Assembly (NCBI RefSeq): GCF_036503815.1
Contig: NZ_AP027764.1
Coordinates: forward strand, 4,836,001-4,900,000
From: Escherichia coli
GTDB taxonomy: Bacteria > Pseudomonadota > Gammaproteobacteria > Enterobacterales > Enterobacteriaceae
Direction: 5' to 3'
DNA length: 64,000 nt
Shown here: piece by piece, positions 34,643 to 44,191 of the stretch
How the letters are laid out: every line of letters starts with the position of its first letter
Numbering within the stretch: the stretch's first letter is position 1
Position numbers and translations under genes: made by a program
The notes under the pieces: generated by a model
Seen by the model: only the letters and a program-made list of their open reading frames with translations
Database searches by the model: none
Told to the model about the DNA's origin: nothing

Positions 34643-35463
34643 AGATGAATAAATCCGTCGTAGACATGTACCGCCGGGCCAGTCATATATAACGGGTGAC
34701 CCGGACCTTTCCAGGCGATATCAAGACGACCGCCGGGGAGTTCCACGCGTACTTCTTCGGCCAGCAAACCTTGCTGAATCCCTACCGCCACCGCCGCACA
34801 CGCGCCGCTGCCGCAGGCCTGGGTTTCTCCTGCCCCACGCTCATAAACGCGTAAACGAATATGCTCGCGCTTAACCACTTGCATAAAACCGATATTAGCG
34901 CGCTCCGGAAAACGTTCGTGGCTTTCCAGAACAGGGCCAAGCGTTTCTACCGCTGCAGTATCGACATCATCAACCTGAATCACGCAGTGCGGATTTCCCA
35001 TCGACACCACGCCGCATAAGATTGTCTGCTCGGCGGCGCGCATAATATAGGTCTTTTCCGCTTTGTTAGCGCGAAATGGCACGGCAGAAGGTTCGAAGTT
35101 GGGTTCGCCCATATTTACGCGCACCAGATCGTCATCGGTGACGGTCAGAACCATCCGCCCGTTGGCAGTGCTGACGCGGATATCGCGCTTATTGGTCAGC
35201 CCTTTCAGGCGCACAAAGCGGGCAAAGCAGCGCGCGCCGTTGCCGCACTGCGCCACTTCACTGCCATCAGCATTGAAAATGCGATAGTGAAAATCCAGTT
35301 CAGGATCATACGGCGGCTCAACCACCAGCAGCTGGTCAAACCCTACCCCCAGGTGCCGATCCGCCAGGCGACGAATCAGCTCCGGTGAAAAAAAGACATT
35401 CTGCGTTACCGCGTCGACGACCATAAAATCGTTGCCAAGGCCATGCATTTTCGAGAACTGCAT
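34639..35463 (-). CDS. dapF: Diaminopimelate epimerase
   Basis: DapF converts LL- to meso-diaminopimelate for lysine and peptidoglycan synthesis. The 274-residue protein starts [13 protein letters not shown] and has the two catalytic Cys, one in [12 protein letters not shown] (about C73) and one in [16 protein letters not shown] (about C217), which mirror each other in the two half-domains. A further ATG codon directly upstream (35466) is also possible; I prefer the one that gives the known N-terminus. It follows yifL after 36 bp. Confidence 0.97.
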
Positions 35464-35499
35464 CATTTACTCCAATCACGCGGGTACAGAAACTGACTT

Positions 35500-35703
35500 T
35501 TAGTAATTCACCTGGGATGGACCATCGCCAGTGGCGCGGTCGTTTTTATCCGGCACCGTGGATTGCGTTTGCGTCTCTACCGGTTTGGTCGGTGGCGGTG
35601 CGTTTTTATCTGCAGGCGGGAAATAGAGCGGACCTTTCAGACCGCAGCCCGTCAGGCTGAAGAGAGTAAGTAATACAGTGAGTGCCTTAAACACGTTTTT
35701 CAT
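35500..35703 (-). CDS. yifL: Small lipoprotein YifL
   Basis: 67 residues with a type II signal peptide: basic MKNVFK, hydrophobic ALTVLLTLFSL and lipobox LTGC at residues 17-20. The mature part starts CGLKGPLYFPPADKNAPPP, the hallmark of the short LPS-translocon-associated LptM-like lipoproteins; recent work names YifL LptM, a partner of LptD. The rest is Pro/Thr/Asp-rich and probably disordered. It lies at the head of the dapF operon and diverges from the DKNYY-like gene. Confidence 0.9.
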   Translation of the reverse strand: MKNVFKALTVLLTLFSLTGCGLKGPLYFPPADKNAPPPTKPVETQTQSTVPDKNDRATGDGPSQVNY

Positions 35704-35891
35704 TATGGATTGCCTGTAAAGTTCATCGCTTTCTGCTTTCTATCATCGCAGGAGAAGACGTAAAAGCAAGCGTTTAGCGACTCTTTATGAAGTCTGAAAA
35801 ATGAGGAATTGCTGCGAGTATAACGCTTACACGTGAGGATTTATGTTTTGCTGGTAGTTTCGTGATCGGCACCTCGCGCCAGGATGGCTTT

Positions 35892-37904
35892 ATGCACTAT
35901 CGCAATGTGGTTTGTTTGTTGTCTTTTTTAGTTCCGTCAGCGTGGGGATGCTCGCTCGGTGAACCTGATCATAATATTTACCAGAAACAGGGAAAAGGCG
36001 TGGTATACCTGCGCCCTAATGAAGAGACAAATCTTTCGTTACCGGAAGTAAATTACCAGCGACTGCGTCGTTTACCTGATTTATTCATTGTTCCTGACAC
36101 CCTGGACGATGGGGAAAAAGAACCGCCGTTAAACGACCTTACCACCGATTATATTGATCAGGGCGCATGGGCCTGGTATCCAAATTATGCTTACTTTAGC
36201 GATGGCCGTTTTGTTATTTATGCGGGCAAGATTGTACAAAATCCATCTGGTTATCCACCGGTCGATGTAGCCTCGTTCCATTCATGGGGCGATTTTGCCG
36301 TCGATAAAAACAGCATTTATTACAAAGGCCAACGGACAGATGAAAATGGCGGCAGGCAACGCGTCGATGAAAAAACGCTGCGCAAAGTAGGATTAGGTAG
36401 CCGTTGGATGCCTGATCGGCTGGGATTGGTGCTACGTGACGCGCATTTTCTTTATATCGATGGGCACCGTTTTGATAACCCAGAGAGTTTTTCCGTGATC
36501 GCGCAAAAATCCTGGGGTCAACAAGGGAAATTCGCTTCAACGTTTTTTCCCTGCATTGCCTACCCCTTTGGCCCGTGGGATATGCTTACCCGCACACGAA
36601 CAAAGTTGCTGATCAATGGAGAGCAACTGGATGCAGATCCGGACAATTTTTCTGTCGTTCGCTGGATGCCCGGCACCCTGTTTAGCTGGCGTGATAAACA
36701 CGGCGAGCATCGTAAAGTCATTGATCAGGTTCGTTTGGCAAGGAATGAAGATATATCCCGGCAATGTGACAACTTTACGCTGTTAGAAAAAAAGGTGTTC
36801 TGGCGCAAGGGGCCAGATTGTGAGCAGGAAGAATTACCCAGTCTCGACCCGGAGCAGTTTCACCCGATCAGTGACATCGTGGCGCAGTATCAGGACAAGT
36901 TGTATGCAATCAGTAAGACCCCCTTCGGTGAAAATCAGTTGGAGATCATCACCCTGGATAACCCGAATCTGATCATCAATAAACGTTTTAATGCCGGAAG
37001 GCATCATGGCTATTTACTCACCCGATCAACAAATTGGGACGGACATGAGAAAGACGGTTTACAGGTGTTTGAATCCGTTGGCCCACTGATACTGCTGGAC
37101 TACCGTGTGCCGAATGAAGCAGATGCACACCGTGGCAATAACCCGCATTACAAAAAATGGTTTGCTCGCGACGATCGTTACGTTTATGCATTCGATGGTG
37201 CGCAGCTTTGGCGTTACCCTACGCAATATCCCAAAGCGGCACGTATCAAAGCCGCTAAAGACGACTGGCTGAACGTCAGCCTTAGCCAGTTGGATGGTGA
37301 GATAATGAAAGATGGCTCATTTACTCCCACTGGCATCAAGCACACATCCTCTTTAAAACCCGCCAAGGCATACGAAGATGGGGACAATGAATCTTCATTT
37401 ATCGTAAATAAATCGGGAGTAGGCTGGCGAAAAGCGCTTTCACCCGACCTGCAATGGAGTGAGTGGCATTACCTGGAAGGCATTGATCCAAAAAAGTTTC
37501 ATCTGATTACCGAACGTATTGCACAGTACAAAAACCAACTCTACGTCGTCAGGCGCTCGCATTTTGGAGAAGATCGGCTCGAAATCATAGAGTTGGAGTC
37601 ATCTTTGCCCATCAAAAATAAACCGATAAATACGGGCAAGGAGCGTCATTACTTTCTGCAAAGTACCCGACAAAAACAGGATGTGCAGGTATTCACCAGC
37701 AGCGGTGCGCTGATAGCAACGGAGCGCTTTGCTTATGACGATAGCTATGTCTACACCTGGATTGACGATCAGCTTTATCGCACACCCTCCCCCTGCCCAG
37801 CGAAAACATACGTCAGAGAAAAGAATGTCCGTGAAATTCATAATAGCGACATTATTATTCCGGTGACGGAGGAATCGTGCCGGAACGCAGCAGCAGACGG
37901 GTAA
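35892..37904 (+). CDS. Large secreted DKNYY-type hypothetical protein with internal duplication
   Basis: 670 residues from the ATG at 35892, chosen because AGGA lies 8 bases upstream; an earlier in-frame start is 10 codons away. It has an N-terminal signal sequence (hydrophobic VVCLLSFLVPSAWG, then Cys; not a clean lipobox). The first half shows DKNSIYYKGQ-type motifs of DKNYY repeat proteins and LRDAHFLYIDGHRF. Two segments resemble one another: about residues 310-455 (LDPEQFHPISDIVAQYQDKLY, FGENQLEIITLD) and 525-655 (IDPKKFHLITERIAQYKNQLY, FGEDRLEIIELE). Function unknown. It lies 62 bp before cyaY, where K-12 has no such full gene as I recall. Confidence 0.8.
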   Translation: MHYRNVVCLLSFLVPSAWGCSLGEPDHNIYQKQGKGVVYLRPNEETNLSLPEVNYQRLRRLPDLFIVPDTLDDGEKEPPLNDLTTDYIDQGAWAWYPNYAYFSDGRFVIYAGKIVQNPSGYPPVDVASFHSWGDFAVDKNSIYYKGQRTDENGGRQRVDEKTLRKVGLGSRWMPDRLGLVLRDAHFLYIDGHRFDNPESFSVIAQKSWGQQGKFASTFFPCIAYPFGPWDMLTRTRTKLLINGEQLDADPDNFSVVRWMPGTLFSWRDKHGEHRKVIDQVRLARNEDISRQCDNFTLLEKKVFWRKGPDCEQEELPSLDPEQFHPISDIVAQYQDKLYAISKTPFGENQLEIITLDNPNLIINKRFNAGRHHGYLLTRSTNWDGHEKDGLQVFESVGPLILLDYRVPNEADAHRGNNPHYKKWFARDDRYVYAFDGAQLWRYPTQYPKAARIKAAKDDWLNVSLSQLDGEIMKDGSFTPTGIKHTSSLKPAKAYEDGDNESSFIVNKSGVGWRKALSPDLQWSEWHYLEGIDPKKFHLITERIAQYKNQLYVVRRSHFGEDRLEIIELESSLPIKNKPINTGKERHYFLQSTRQKQDVQVFTSSGALIATERFAYDDSYVYTWIDDQLYRTPSPCPAKTYVREKNVREIHNSDIIIPVTEESCRNAAADG

Positions 37905-37966
37905 ACTTTGAAGCCCTGACACCATGCCGCTATACTGCCGCCATCACCTAAAAACAGGAAACAACA

Positions 37967-38287
37967 ATGAACGACAGTGAATTTCATCGCCTGGCTGATC
38001 AACTCTGGCTGACCATTGAAGAGCGTCTGGATGACTGGGATGGCGACAGCGATATCGACTGCGAAATCAACGGCGGTGTGCTGACCATTACCTTTGAAAA
38101 TGGCAGCAAAATCATTATCAACCGTCAGGAACCGCTGCACCAGGTGTGGCTGGCAACCAAACAGGGCGGCTACCATTTTGATCTGAAAGGCGATGAATGG
38201 ATTTGCGACCGTAGCGGCGAAACCTTCTGGGATTTGCTGGAACAGGCGGCAACGCAGCAAGCGGGTGAAACAGTCAGTTTCCGCTAA
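37967..38287 (+). CDS. cyaY: Bacterial frataxin CyaY
   Basis: CyaY binds iron and the IscS cysteine desulfurase and slows iron-sulfur cluster assembly. The 106-residue protein has the acidic first helix ([23 protein letters not shown], here given in part) that carries the iron-binding face, followed by [39 protein letters not shown] strands with the conserved Trp and Gln. Length equals K-12. It converges on cyaA, with a REP unit in the 39-bp gap. Confidence 0.96.
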
Positions 38288-38294
38288 GATTGCA

Positions 38295-38320
38295 TGCCGG
38301 ATAAGCCTCGCTTTCCGGCA
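38295..38320. repeat. REP-like unit between cyaY and cyaA
   Basis: TGCCGGATAAGCCTCG...TTCCGGCA forms a short REP-type hairpin between two convergent genes. Confidence 0.65.
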
Positions 38321-38326
38321 CGCTCA

Positions 38327-40873
38327 TCACGAAAAATACTGCTGTAATAGCGGCGTGTCGTGATCCTGATTGGCAGGCGGCATGTTGCCGATAGATTTGG
38401 TGCGGAACGGAATCACCTGTTCACGACCATCAACCTTCACAATTTGATAGAACTGCGGCAGGTTGAAGTTGATGAAGCTTGAGCCGTAGGTGAAACGGTC
38501 GTGCGAAGACGAGTAGAAGCGACTGACGTCACGCACCAGTTCCTCTTTGCTGCCTTCGCAGTGGTGATATACCTCAACCCGGTTGCTTTCGTCGAGAATG
38601 TAGATATTAAAGCCATTCTCGTCTTGCGTTTCTTCGAAGAAGAACTGGATGATCCCTTCGCTGGCAAAGCCGTCCACCACCGCCGGTAATTTGACGTGAT
38701 TGGTTTCAACCTGCACTGACAGGCCGTGCAGTTTGTTATGCGAAATAGCGCCATAAAACTCGATGGCATTTTCCAGTTTCTGTACCGATACATTCAGGCG
38801 TTCGAAGAATAAGCCCCAGGTTTGACCAGAAACGCGCAGCGCCTTGAAGCGCCCGGTTTCCTGGCGGGTGCTGGAAAGACGCAGTTCAATGCACTCAGAA
38901 ACCAGTTGCTGCACGCGAGTACGGATTAAGCCGCGCAGATGCTGGCTGTAGCAGAAGACTTCCACGCTATCTGGCGGTGCGGCGTCCTGATGCATTTTGC
39001 CGAGAATAGTTTTCAGGGCTTCGATCATCGACTGCTCGCCGTTGAAGTGCAGCGTACGCACTTCGTTCCACGAGTTGCGGTACAGCAGGTCCACGCTACC
39101 TACCAGGCAATTTTGATTCTCGCCAAAGCTGAAGACATCCAGCTTACGGAAATCAAAATGCACCACCTGATTGCGGAACGCAGCTGTCGGGTCATATTCC
39201 AGGTTAACGATAATCGCCAGATGGCGAATCTCACACGGGCTGTAGAGCGCTTTTGGCGTCGGTGCAGGCAGGCGCAGCGGGAAATGGTGCGACACATCGG
39301 CGACCATCTCCTGCAACTTAGGCAAATCGACAATGCCGTTGCCTTTAATATACAAGCGGGTGCGCGAGGTCAGCAGGCCGTTAAACCATGCCCACGCCAC
39401 CAGTTTATTCAGGTAACGGTTATATTCCAGCGGCTGATGGCTGATGATCGACTCAATATTTGGCGCGCGGTTATACAGATACCAACCTGAACGGTTAGCC
39501 CGGCCCGGCGGCACATAAATAAAGGTCAGATTCGGTTCCGAGAGATCGGGTGAAATCTGCGGATTTACCAGCGTCACTTTACCTGGCAATGCTTCAAACG
39601 CGGCATACAGTTTACGCGTCAGCACGCCGATATCCTGCGGACTGGCAGAGACGCTAAGGTTATTGCGACGCGCAAAGCGGATCAGATTGCGGTAGCTCTG
39701 CATCATTGCATCGAGCAGTTCGTTGTGCGCCTCGCGCACCTGATCAATCTTCCAGTTAGCGCGGTTATCGAGCATTGCCAGACGAGCATCGTCCCATTCC
39801 CACTCTTTCACTAACTGGGTTAGCACTTCACGACGCCAGCCTACACAGGCGCGTTCACGGCTGAGTTTTTCGCACACTTTTAAATAGAAGCAGCGACGCA
39901 CTAAATCCAGACGGGTGAAATCTTCAATCGCCGTCAGGTATTCAGTAACACGCTCCAGCATCATGCAGTACGGATCGAGACCAAACGATACAATCTCGCC
40001 GTCGTGCAAACGCTGTTTGATATCTTTCGCCAGCAGACGTGGGTTCGGGTATTCCCAGGAATAGGCTTCCAGCAGCAGTGTTTTCAGCACCGCTTTGTAT
40101 GGGGAATCGATACTCTTATAGAGCTGCCAAAGGCTGGCACCAAAGTACTCTTCGGCAGAAAGTGAGCTTAAGCCGCCGAGATCCAGCCATTCATTAGGAG
40201 TAAGCACGCCCTGCGCGTAAAGCGTCATCACATAGTCGTCGTAATGCTCTTCTTCGTCACACGGCACCATATTCCACAGAATACGCTTACCCGCGAGACG
40301 CACGGCAGTGCGATAAAATTCGTCAAGCAGCAGTATATGCTGGGTGGAGCCACAATCTTCGCCCCCCAGGCTGCCGCTTTCATTATGACGGAAGCGATTT
40401 TCATCAATCAGGAAGAAGCTAACTTCCACGCCCAGCGAGGCGGCCCAGCTTTCCAGCAGGCTGCATTTACGTTGTAGTAACTGGCGCTCTTCGCTATCAA
40501 GCCAGGATTGATGACAGACCCAGATATCCAGGTCAGAGGAACAACTTTGCCCTACGGACGAGGTGCTGCCCATGGTGTATACACCAGTAATTGGAAGCTC
40601 ACCTTTCGGCGGATCCTGTACTGACATTCCACGATACAGTTCAAGCTCGTTCAGGTAGTGGCGTTGAGTTTCATCAGGCGTGTAAAGGCAAATGCCTTTG
40701 GGAACGTTACCATCAAGGTAACCCGGCATTAGCGGATGGTGATAGTGCAACAATGTCGGCAGTAGACTGTAGACCTGTTGGAATGCAGGCCCCATAGCAG
40801 CAAGCGCGCGATCCACGCGCAATTGATTTATGGCATCCAGTCTCTGTTTCAGAGTCTCAATATAGAGGTACAA
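38327..40873 (-). CDS. cyaA: Class I adenylate cyclase
   Basis: CyaA makes cAMP and is the partner of CRP in catabolite control; its C-terminal half receives the signal from EIIA-Glc. The 848-residue protein starts with a TTG codon (complement of 40871-40873), MYLYIETLKQRLDAINQLRVDRAL, a weak start known to limit synthesis in K-12. The catalytic part (to about residue 540) has GSTSSVGQSCSSDLDIWVCH, a nucleotidyltransferase-type GS...DxD motif near residues 104-120. It diverges from hemC; the gap holds a CRP-like site. Confidence 0.98.
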   Translation of the reverse strand: MYLYIETLKQRLDAINQLRVDRALAAMGPAFQQVYSLLPTLLHYHHPLMPGYLDGNVPKGICLYTPDETQRHYLNELELYRGMSVQDPPKGELPITGVYTMGSTSSVGQSCSSDLDIWVCHQSWLDSEERQLLQRKCSLLESWAASLGVEVSFFLIDENRFRHNESGSLGGEDCGSTQHILLLDEFYRTAVRLAGKRILWNMVPCDEEEHYDDYVMTLYAQGVLTPNEWLDLGGLSSLSAEEYFGASLWQLYKSIDSPYKAVLKTLLLEAYSWEYPNPRLLAKDIKQRLHDGEIVSFGLDPYCMMLERVTEYLTAIEDFTRLDLVRRCFYLKVCEKLSRERACVGWRREVLTQLVKEWEWDDARLAMLDNRANWKIDQVREAHNELLDAMMQSYRNLIRFARRNNLSVSASPQDIGVLTRKLYAAFEALPGKVTLVNPQISPDLSEPNLTFIYVPPGRANRSGWYLYNRAPNIESIISHQPLEYNRYLNKLVAWAWFNGLLTSRTRLYIKGNGIVDLPKLQEMVADVSHHFPLRLPAPTPKALYSPCEIRHLAIIVNLEYDPTAAFRNQVVHFDFRKLDVFSFGENQNCLVGSVDLLYRNSWNEVRTLHFNGEQSMIEALKTILGKMHQDAAPPDSVEVFCYSQHLRGLIRTRVQQLVSECIELRLSSTRQETGRFKALRVSGQTWGLFFERLNVSVQKLENAIEFYGAISHNKLHGLSVQVETNHVKLPAVVDGFASEGIIQFFFEETQDENGFNIYILDESNRVEVYHHCEGSKEELVRDVSRFYSSSHDRFTYGSSFINFNLPQFYQIVKVDGREQVIPFRTKSIGNMPPANQDHDTPLLQQYFS

Positions 40874-41026
40874 GACGTATCGCCTGATTTGCTACCCGTC
40901 ATGACTGTGATTCCGCCAACATCAACGGTAACACGCGGCATTCGGGATATTTCGTATGTCAAAGGTAACCGTTACCACTTTTCGCGCCTGGTTTTTTTAG
41001 TTTCACGACGAAAAAATGGTCTAAAA

Positions 41027-41042
41027 CGTGATCAATTTAACA
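41027..41042 (-). promoter_or_regulatory. CRP site in the cyaA promoter region
   Basis: On the minus strand TGTTAAATTGATCACG matches TGTGA-N6-TCACA at 8 of 10 core positions. It lies about 155 bp upstream of the cyaA TTG, in the P2 promoter region where CRP is known to repress cyaA. Confidence 0.7.
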
Positions 41043-41259
41043 CCTTGCTGATTGACCGTAAAGAAAGATGCGCTACATACAAGTGTAGCACCGTTTATTC
41101 TCTGTAAATTCCTTATTACGACGGCGTGAAACGCCTGTCAGGATCCACTGCCAGACCTCATTTTACGGTTTGCGCAGGCGTCTACGTTTCACCACAACAC
41201 TGACATCGCTCTGGCAAGGATGTTAGGATGGACCACGGATGATAATGACGGTAACAAGC

Positions 41260-42201
41260 ATGTTAGACAATGTTTTAAGAATTGCCACACGCCAAAGCCC
41301 ACTTGCACTCTGGCAGGCACACTATGTCAAAGACAAGTTGATGGCGAGCCATCCGGGCCTGGTCGTTGAACTGGTACCGATGGTGACGCGCGGCGATGTG
41401 ATTCTTGATACGCCGCTGGCGAAAGTAGGCGGAAAAGGCTTATTTGTAAAAGAGCTGGAAGTCGCGCTCCTGGAGAATCGCGCCGATATCGCCGTACATT
41501 CAATGAAAGATGTGCCGGTTGAATTCCCGCAAGGTCTGGGGCTGGTCACCATTTGCGAGCGTGAAGATCCTCGCGATGCCTTTGTGTCCAATAACTATGA
41601 CAGTCTGGATGCGTTACCGGCAGGCAGTATCGTCGGGACGTCCAGTTTACGTCGCCAGTGCCAACTGGCTGAACGCCGCCCGGATCTGATTATCCGCTCC
41701 CTGCGCGGCAACGTCGGCACTCGCCTGAGCAAACTGGATAACGGCGAATACGATGCCATCATTCTTGCCGTAGCCGGACTAAAACGTTTAGGTCTGGAGT
41801 CACGCATTCGCGCCGCGTTGCCACCCGAGATTTCTCTTCCGGCAGTAGGGCAAGGTGCGGTAGGTATTGAATGCCGCCTTGATGATACACGCACTCGCGA
41901 GCTGCTTGCCGCACTCAATCACCACGAAACTGCACTGCGCGTTACCGCCGAACGCGCCATGAATACCCGTCTCGAAGGCGGATGTCAGGTGCCAATTGGT
42001 AGCTACGCCGAGCTTATTGATGGCGAAATCTGGCTGCGTGCGTTGGTCGGCGCGCCGGACGGTTCGCAGATTATTCGCGGTGAACGCCGCGGTGCGCCGC
42101 AGGATGCCGAACAAATGGGGATTTCGCTGGCAGAGGAGCTACTGAATAACGGCGCACGCGAGATCCTCGCTGAAGTTTATAACGGAGACGCCCCGGCATG
42201 A
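41260..42201 (+). CDS. hemC: Porphobilinogen deaminase (hydroxymethylbilane synthase)
   Basis: HemC joins four porphobilinogen units into hydroxymethylbilane in heme synthesis. The 313-residue reading starts [19 protein letters not shown] and has the substrate-binding Arg/Asp residues ([37 protein letters not shown]) and Cys in [10 protein letters not shown] (about C242), which binds the dipyrromethane cofactor. An ATG 7 codons upstream is in frame; I keep the classical start. It overlaps hemD by 4 bp and leads the hemCDXY operon. Confidence 0.97.
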
Positions 42202-42938
42202 GTATCCTGGTCACCCGCCCGTCTCCCGCTGGAGAAGAGTTAGTGAGCCGTCTGCGCACACTGGGGCAGGTGGCCTGGCATTTTCCGCTGATTGAGTTTT
42301 CCCCGGGTCGGCAATTACCACAACTTGCCGATCAACTGGCAGCGCTGGGTGAGAGCGATCTGCTGTTTGCCCTCTCGCAACACGCGGTTGCTTTTGCCCA
42401 ATCACAGCTGCATCAGCAAGAGCGTAAATGGCCCCACCTACCCACTTATTTTGCCATTGGACGGACCACCGCACTGGCGCTACATACCGTAAGCGGACAG
42501 AAGATTCTCTACCCGCAGGATCGGGAAATCAGCGAAGTCTTGCTACAATTACCTGAATTACAAAATATTGCGGGCAAACGTGCGTTGATATTGCGTGGCA
42601 ATGGCGGTCGTGAGCTGATTGGGGATACCCTGACGGCGCGCGGCGCTGAAGTCACTTTTTGTGAATGTTATCAACGATGCGCAATCCATTACGATGGTGC
42701 AGAAGAAGCGATGCGCTGGCAATCCCGCGAGGTAACGACAGTCGTTGTTACCAGCGGTGAAATGTTACAGCAACTCTGGTCGCTGATCCCACAATGGTAT
42801 CGTGAGCACTGGTTACTACGCTGTCGACTTTTAGTCGTCAGTGAGCGTCTGGCGAAACTCGCCCGGGAACTGGGCTGGCAAGACATTAAGGTCGCCGATA
42901 ACGCTGACAACGATGCGCTTTTACGGGCATTACAATAA
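42198..42938 (+). CDS. hemD: Uroporphyrinogen-III synthase
   Basis: HemD closes hydroxymethylbilane with inversion of ring D to give uroporphyrinogen III. The 246-residue protein begins [19 protein letters not shown], a typical HemD opening, and has [19 protein letters not shown] and [10 protein letters not shown]; the family is poorly conserved, so assignment rests on these and the place between hemC and hemX. It overlaps hemC by 4 bp and lies 21 bp before hemX. Confidence 0.96.
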
Positions 42939-42959
42939 CTCTCATAACAGGAAGCCATA

Positions 42960-44189
42960 ATGACGGAACAAGAAAAAACCTCCGCCGTGGTTGAAGAGAC
43001 CAGGGAGGCCGTGGACACCACGTCACAACCTGTCGCAACAGAAAAAAAGAGCAAGAACAACACCGCATTGATTCTCAGCGCGGTGGCTATCGCTATTGCT
43101 CTGGCGGCGGGCGTCGGTTTGTATGGCTGGGGTAAACAACAGGCCGTCAATCAGACTGCCACCAGCGATGCCCTGGCTAACCAACTTACGGCACTGCAAA
43201 AAGCCCAGGAGAGCCAAAAAGCCGAGCTGGAAGGCATTATCAAGCAACAAGCTGTACAGCTTGAGCAAGCGAATCGTCAGCAAGAAACGCTGGCAAAACA
43301 GCTGGATGAAGTCCAACAAAAGGTCGCGACTATTTCCGGCAGCGATGCTAAAACCTGGCTGCTGGCTCAGGCTGATTTCCTGGTGAAACTCGCCGGAAGG
43401 AAGCTGTGGAGCGATCAGGACGTCACGACCGCTGCAGCGTTGCTGAAAAGTGCAGATGCCAGCCTGGCGGATATGAATGACCCGAGTCTGATTACCGTTC
43501 GTCGGGCAATTACCGATGATATCGCCAGCCTTTCTGCGGTATCGCAGGTGGATTATGACGGCATCATCCTTAAGCTGAACCAGCTTTCTAATCAGGTAGA
43601 TAACCTGCGTCTGGCCGATAATGACAGCGATGGTTCACCAATGGATTCCGACGGTGAAGAACTTTCCAGTTCCCTCAGCGAATGGCGTATCAATCTACAA
43701 AAAAGCTGGCAGAACTTTATGGACAACTTCATTACGATTCGCCGTCGTGATGACACCGCCGTACCACTGTTAGCACCGAATCAGGATATCTATCTGCGCG
43801 AAAATATTCGCTCCCGCCTGCTGGTCGCGGCACAAGCCGTACCGCGTCATCAGGAAGAGACTTACCGCCAGGCGCTGGAGAATGTCTCCACCTGGGTACG
43901 TGCTTACTACGATACTGATGATGCCACCACCAAAGCGTTCCTCGACGAGGTGGACCAGTTAAGTCAGCAAAATATCTCGATGGATCTCCCGGAAACCCTG
44001 CAAAGCCAGGCGATGCTGGAAAAACTGATGCAGACCCGCGTGCGTAACCTGCTGGCACAACCGGCAGCAGGGACAACGGAAGCTAAACCTGCACCTGCAC
44101 CTGCACCTGCACCTGCACCTGCACCTGCACCTGCACCTGCACCTGCACCGCAAGCTGATACTCCGGCAGCCGCGCCGCAAGGAGAATAA
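42960..44189 (+). CDS. hemX: HemX, inner-membrane protein of the hem operon
   Basis: 409 residues: a cytoplasmic, Glu/Thr-rich N-terminus, one transmembrane helix (about 37-56), a coiled coil (about 60-125: QLTALQKAQESQKAELEG onward), a helical periplasmic domain and a C-terminal Pro-Ala tail. Older annotation as uroporphyrinogen-III C-methyltransferase has little support; the protein may help HemY or coordinate heme enzymes. The tail holds ten in-frame CCTGCA units (44088-44147). I recall the K-12 protein as 393 residues, which would equal eight fewer units. It lies 2 bp before hemY. Confidence 0.93.
   Translation: MTEQEKTSAVVEETREAVDTTSQPVATEKKSKNNTALILSAVAIAIALAAGVGLYGWGKQQAVNQTATSDALANQLTALQKAQESQKAELEGIIKQQAVQLEQANRQQETLAKQLDEVQQKVATISGSDAKTWLLAQADFLVKLAGRKLWSDQDVTTAAALLKSADASLADMNDPSLITVRRAITDDIASLSAVSQVDYDGIILKLNQLSNQVDNLRLADNDSDGSPMDSDGEELSSSLSEWRINLQKSWQNFMDNFITIRRRDDTAVPLLAPNQDIYLRENIRSRLLVAAQAVPRHQEETYRQALENVSTWVRAYYDTDDATTKAFLDEVDQLSQQNISMDLPETLQSQAMLEKLMQTRVRNLLAQPAAGTTEAKPAPAPAPAPAPAPAPAPAPAPQADTPAAAPQGE
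44088..44147. repeat. Ten tandem CCTGCA hexamers in hemX (Pro-Ala tract)
   Basis: Ten perfect 6-bp units, each coding Pro-Ala, with no interruptions. Slippage would change length by whole Pro-Ala pairs and never shift the frame. The following codons CCG CAA end the run. Confidence 0.95.
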
Positions 44190-44191
44190 CC

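Noticed and set aside
43959..44180. Minus-strand ORF with an Arg-Cys repeat opposite hemX
   Set aside because: The repeat is the complement of the Pro-Ala hexamers; no other support.
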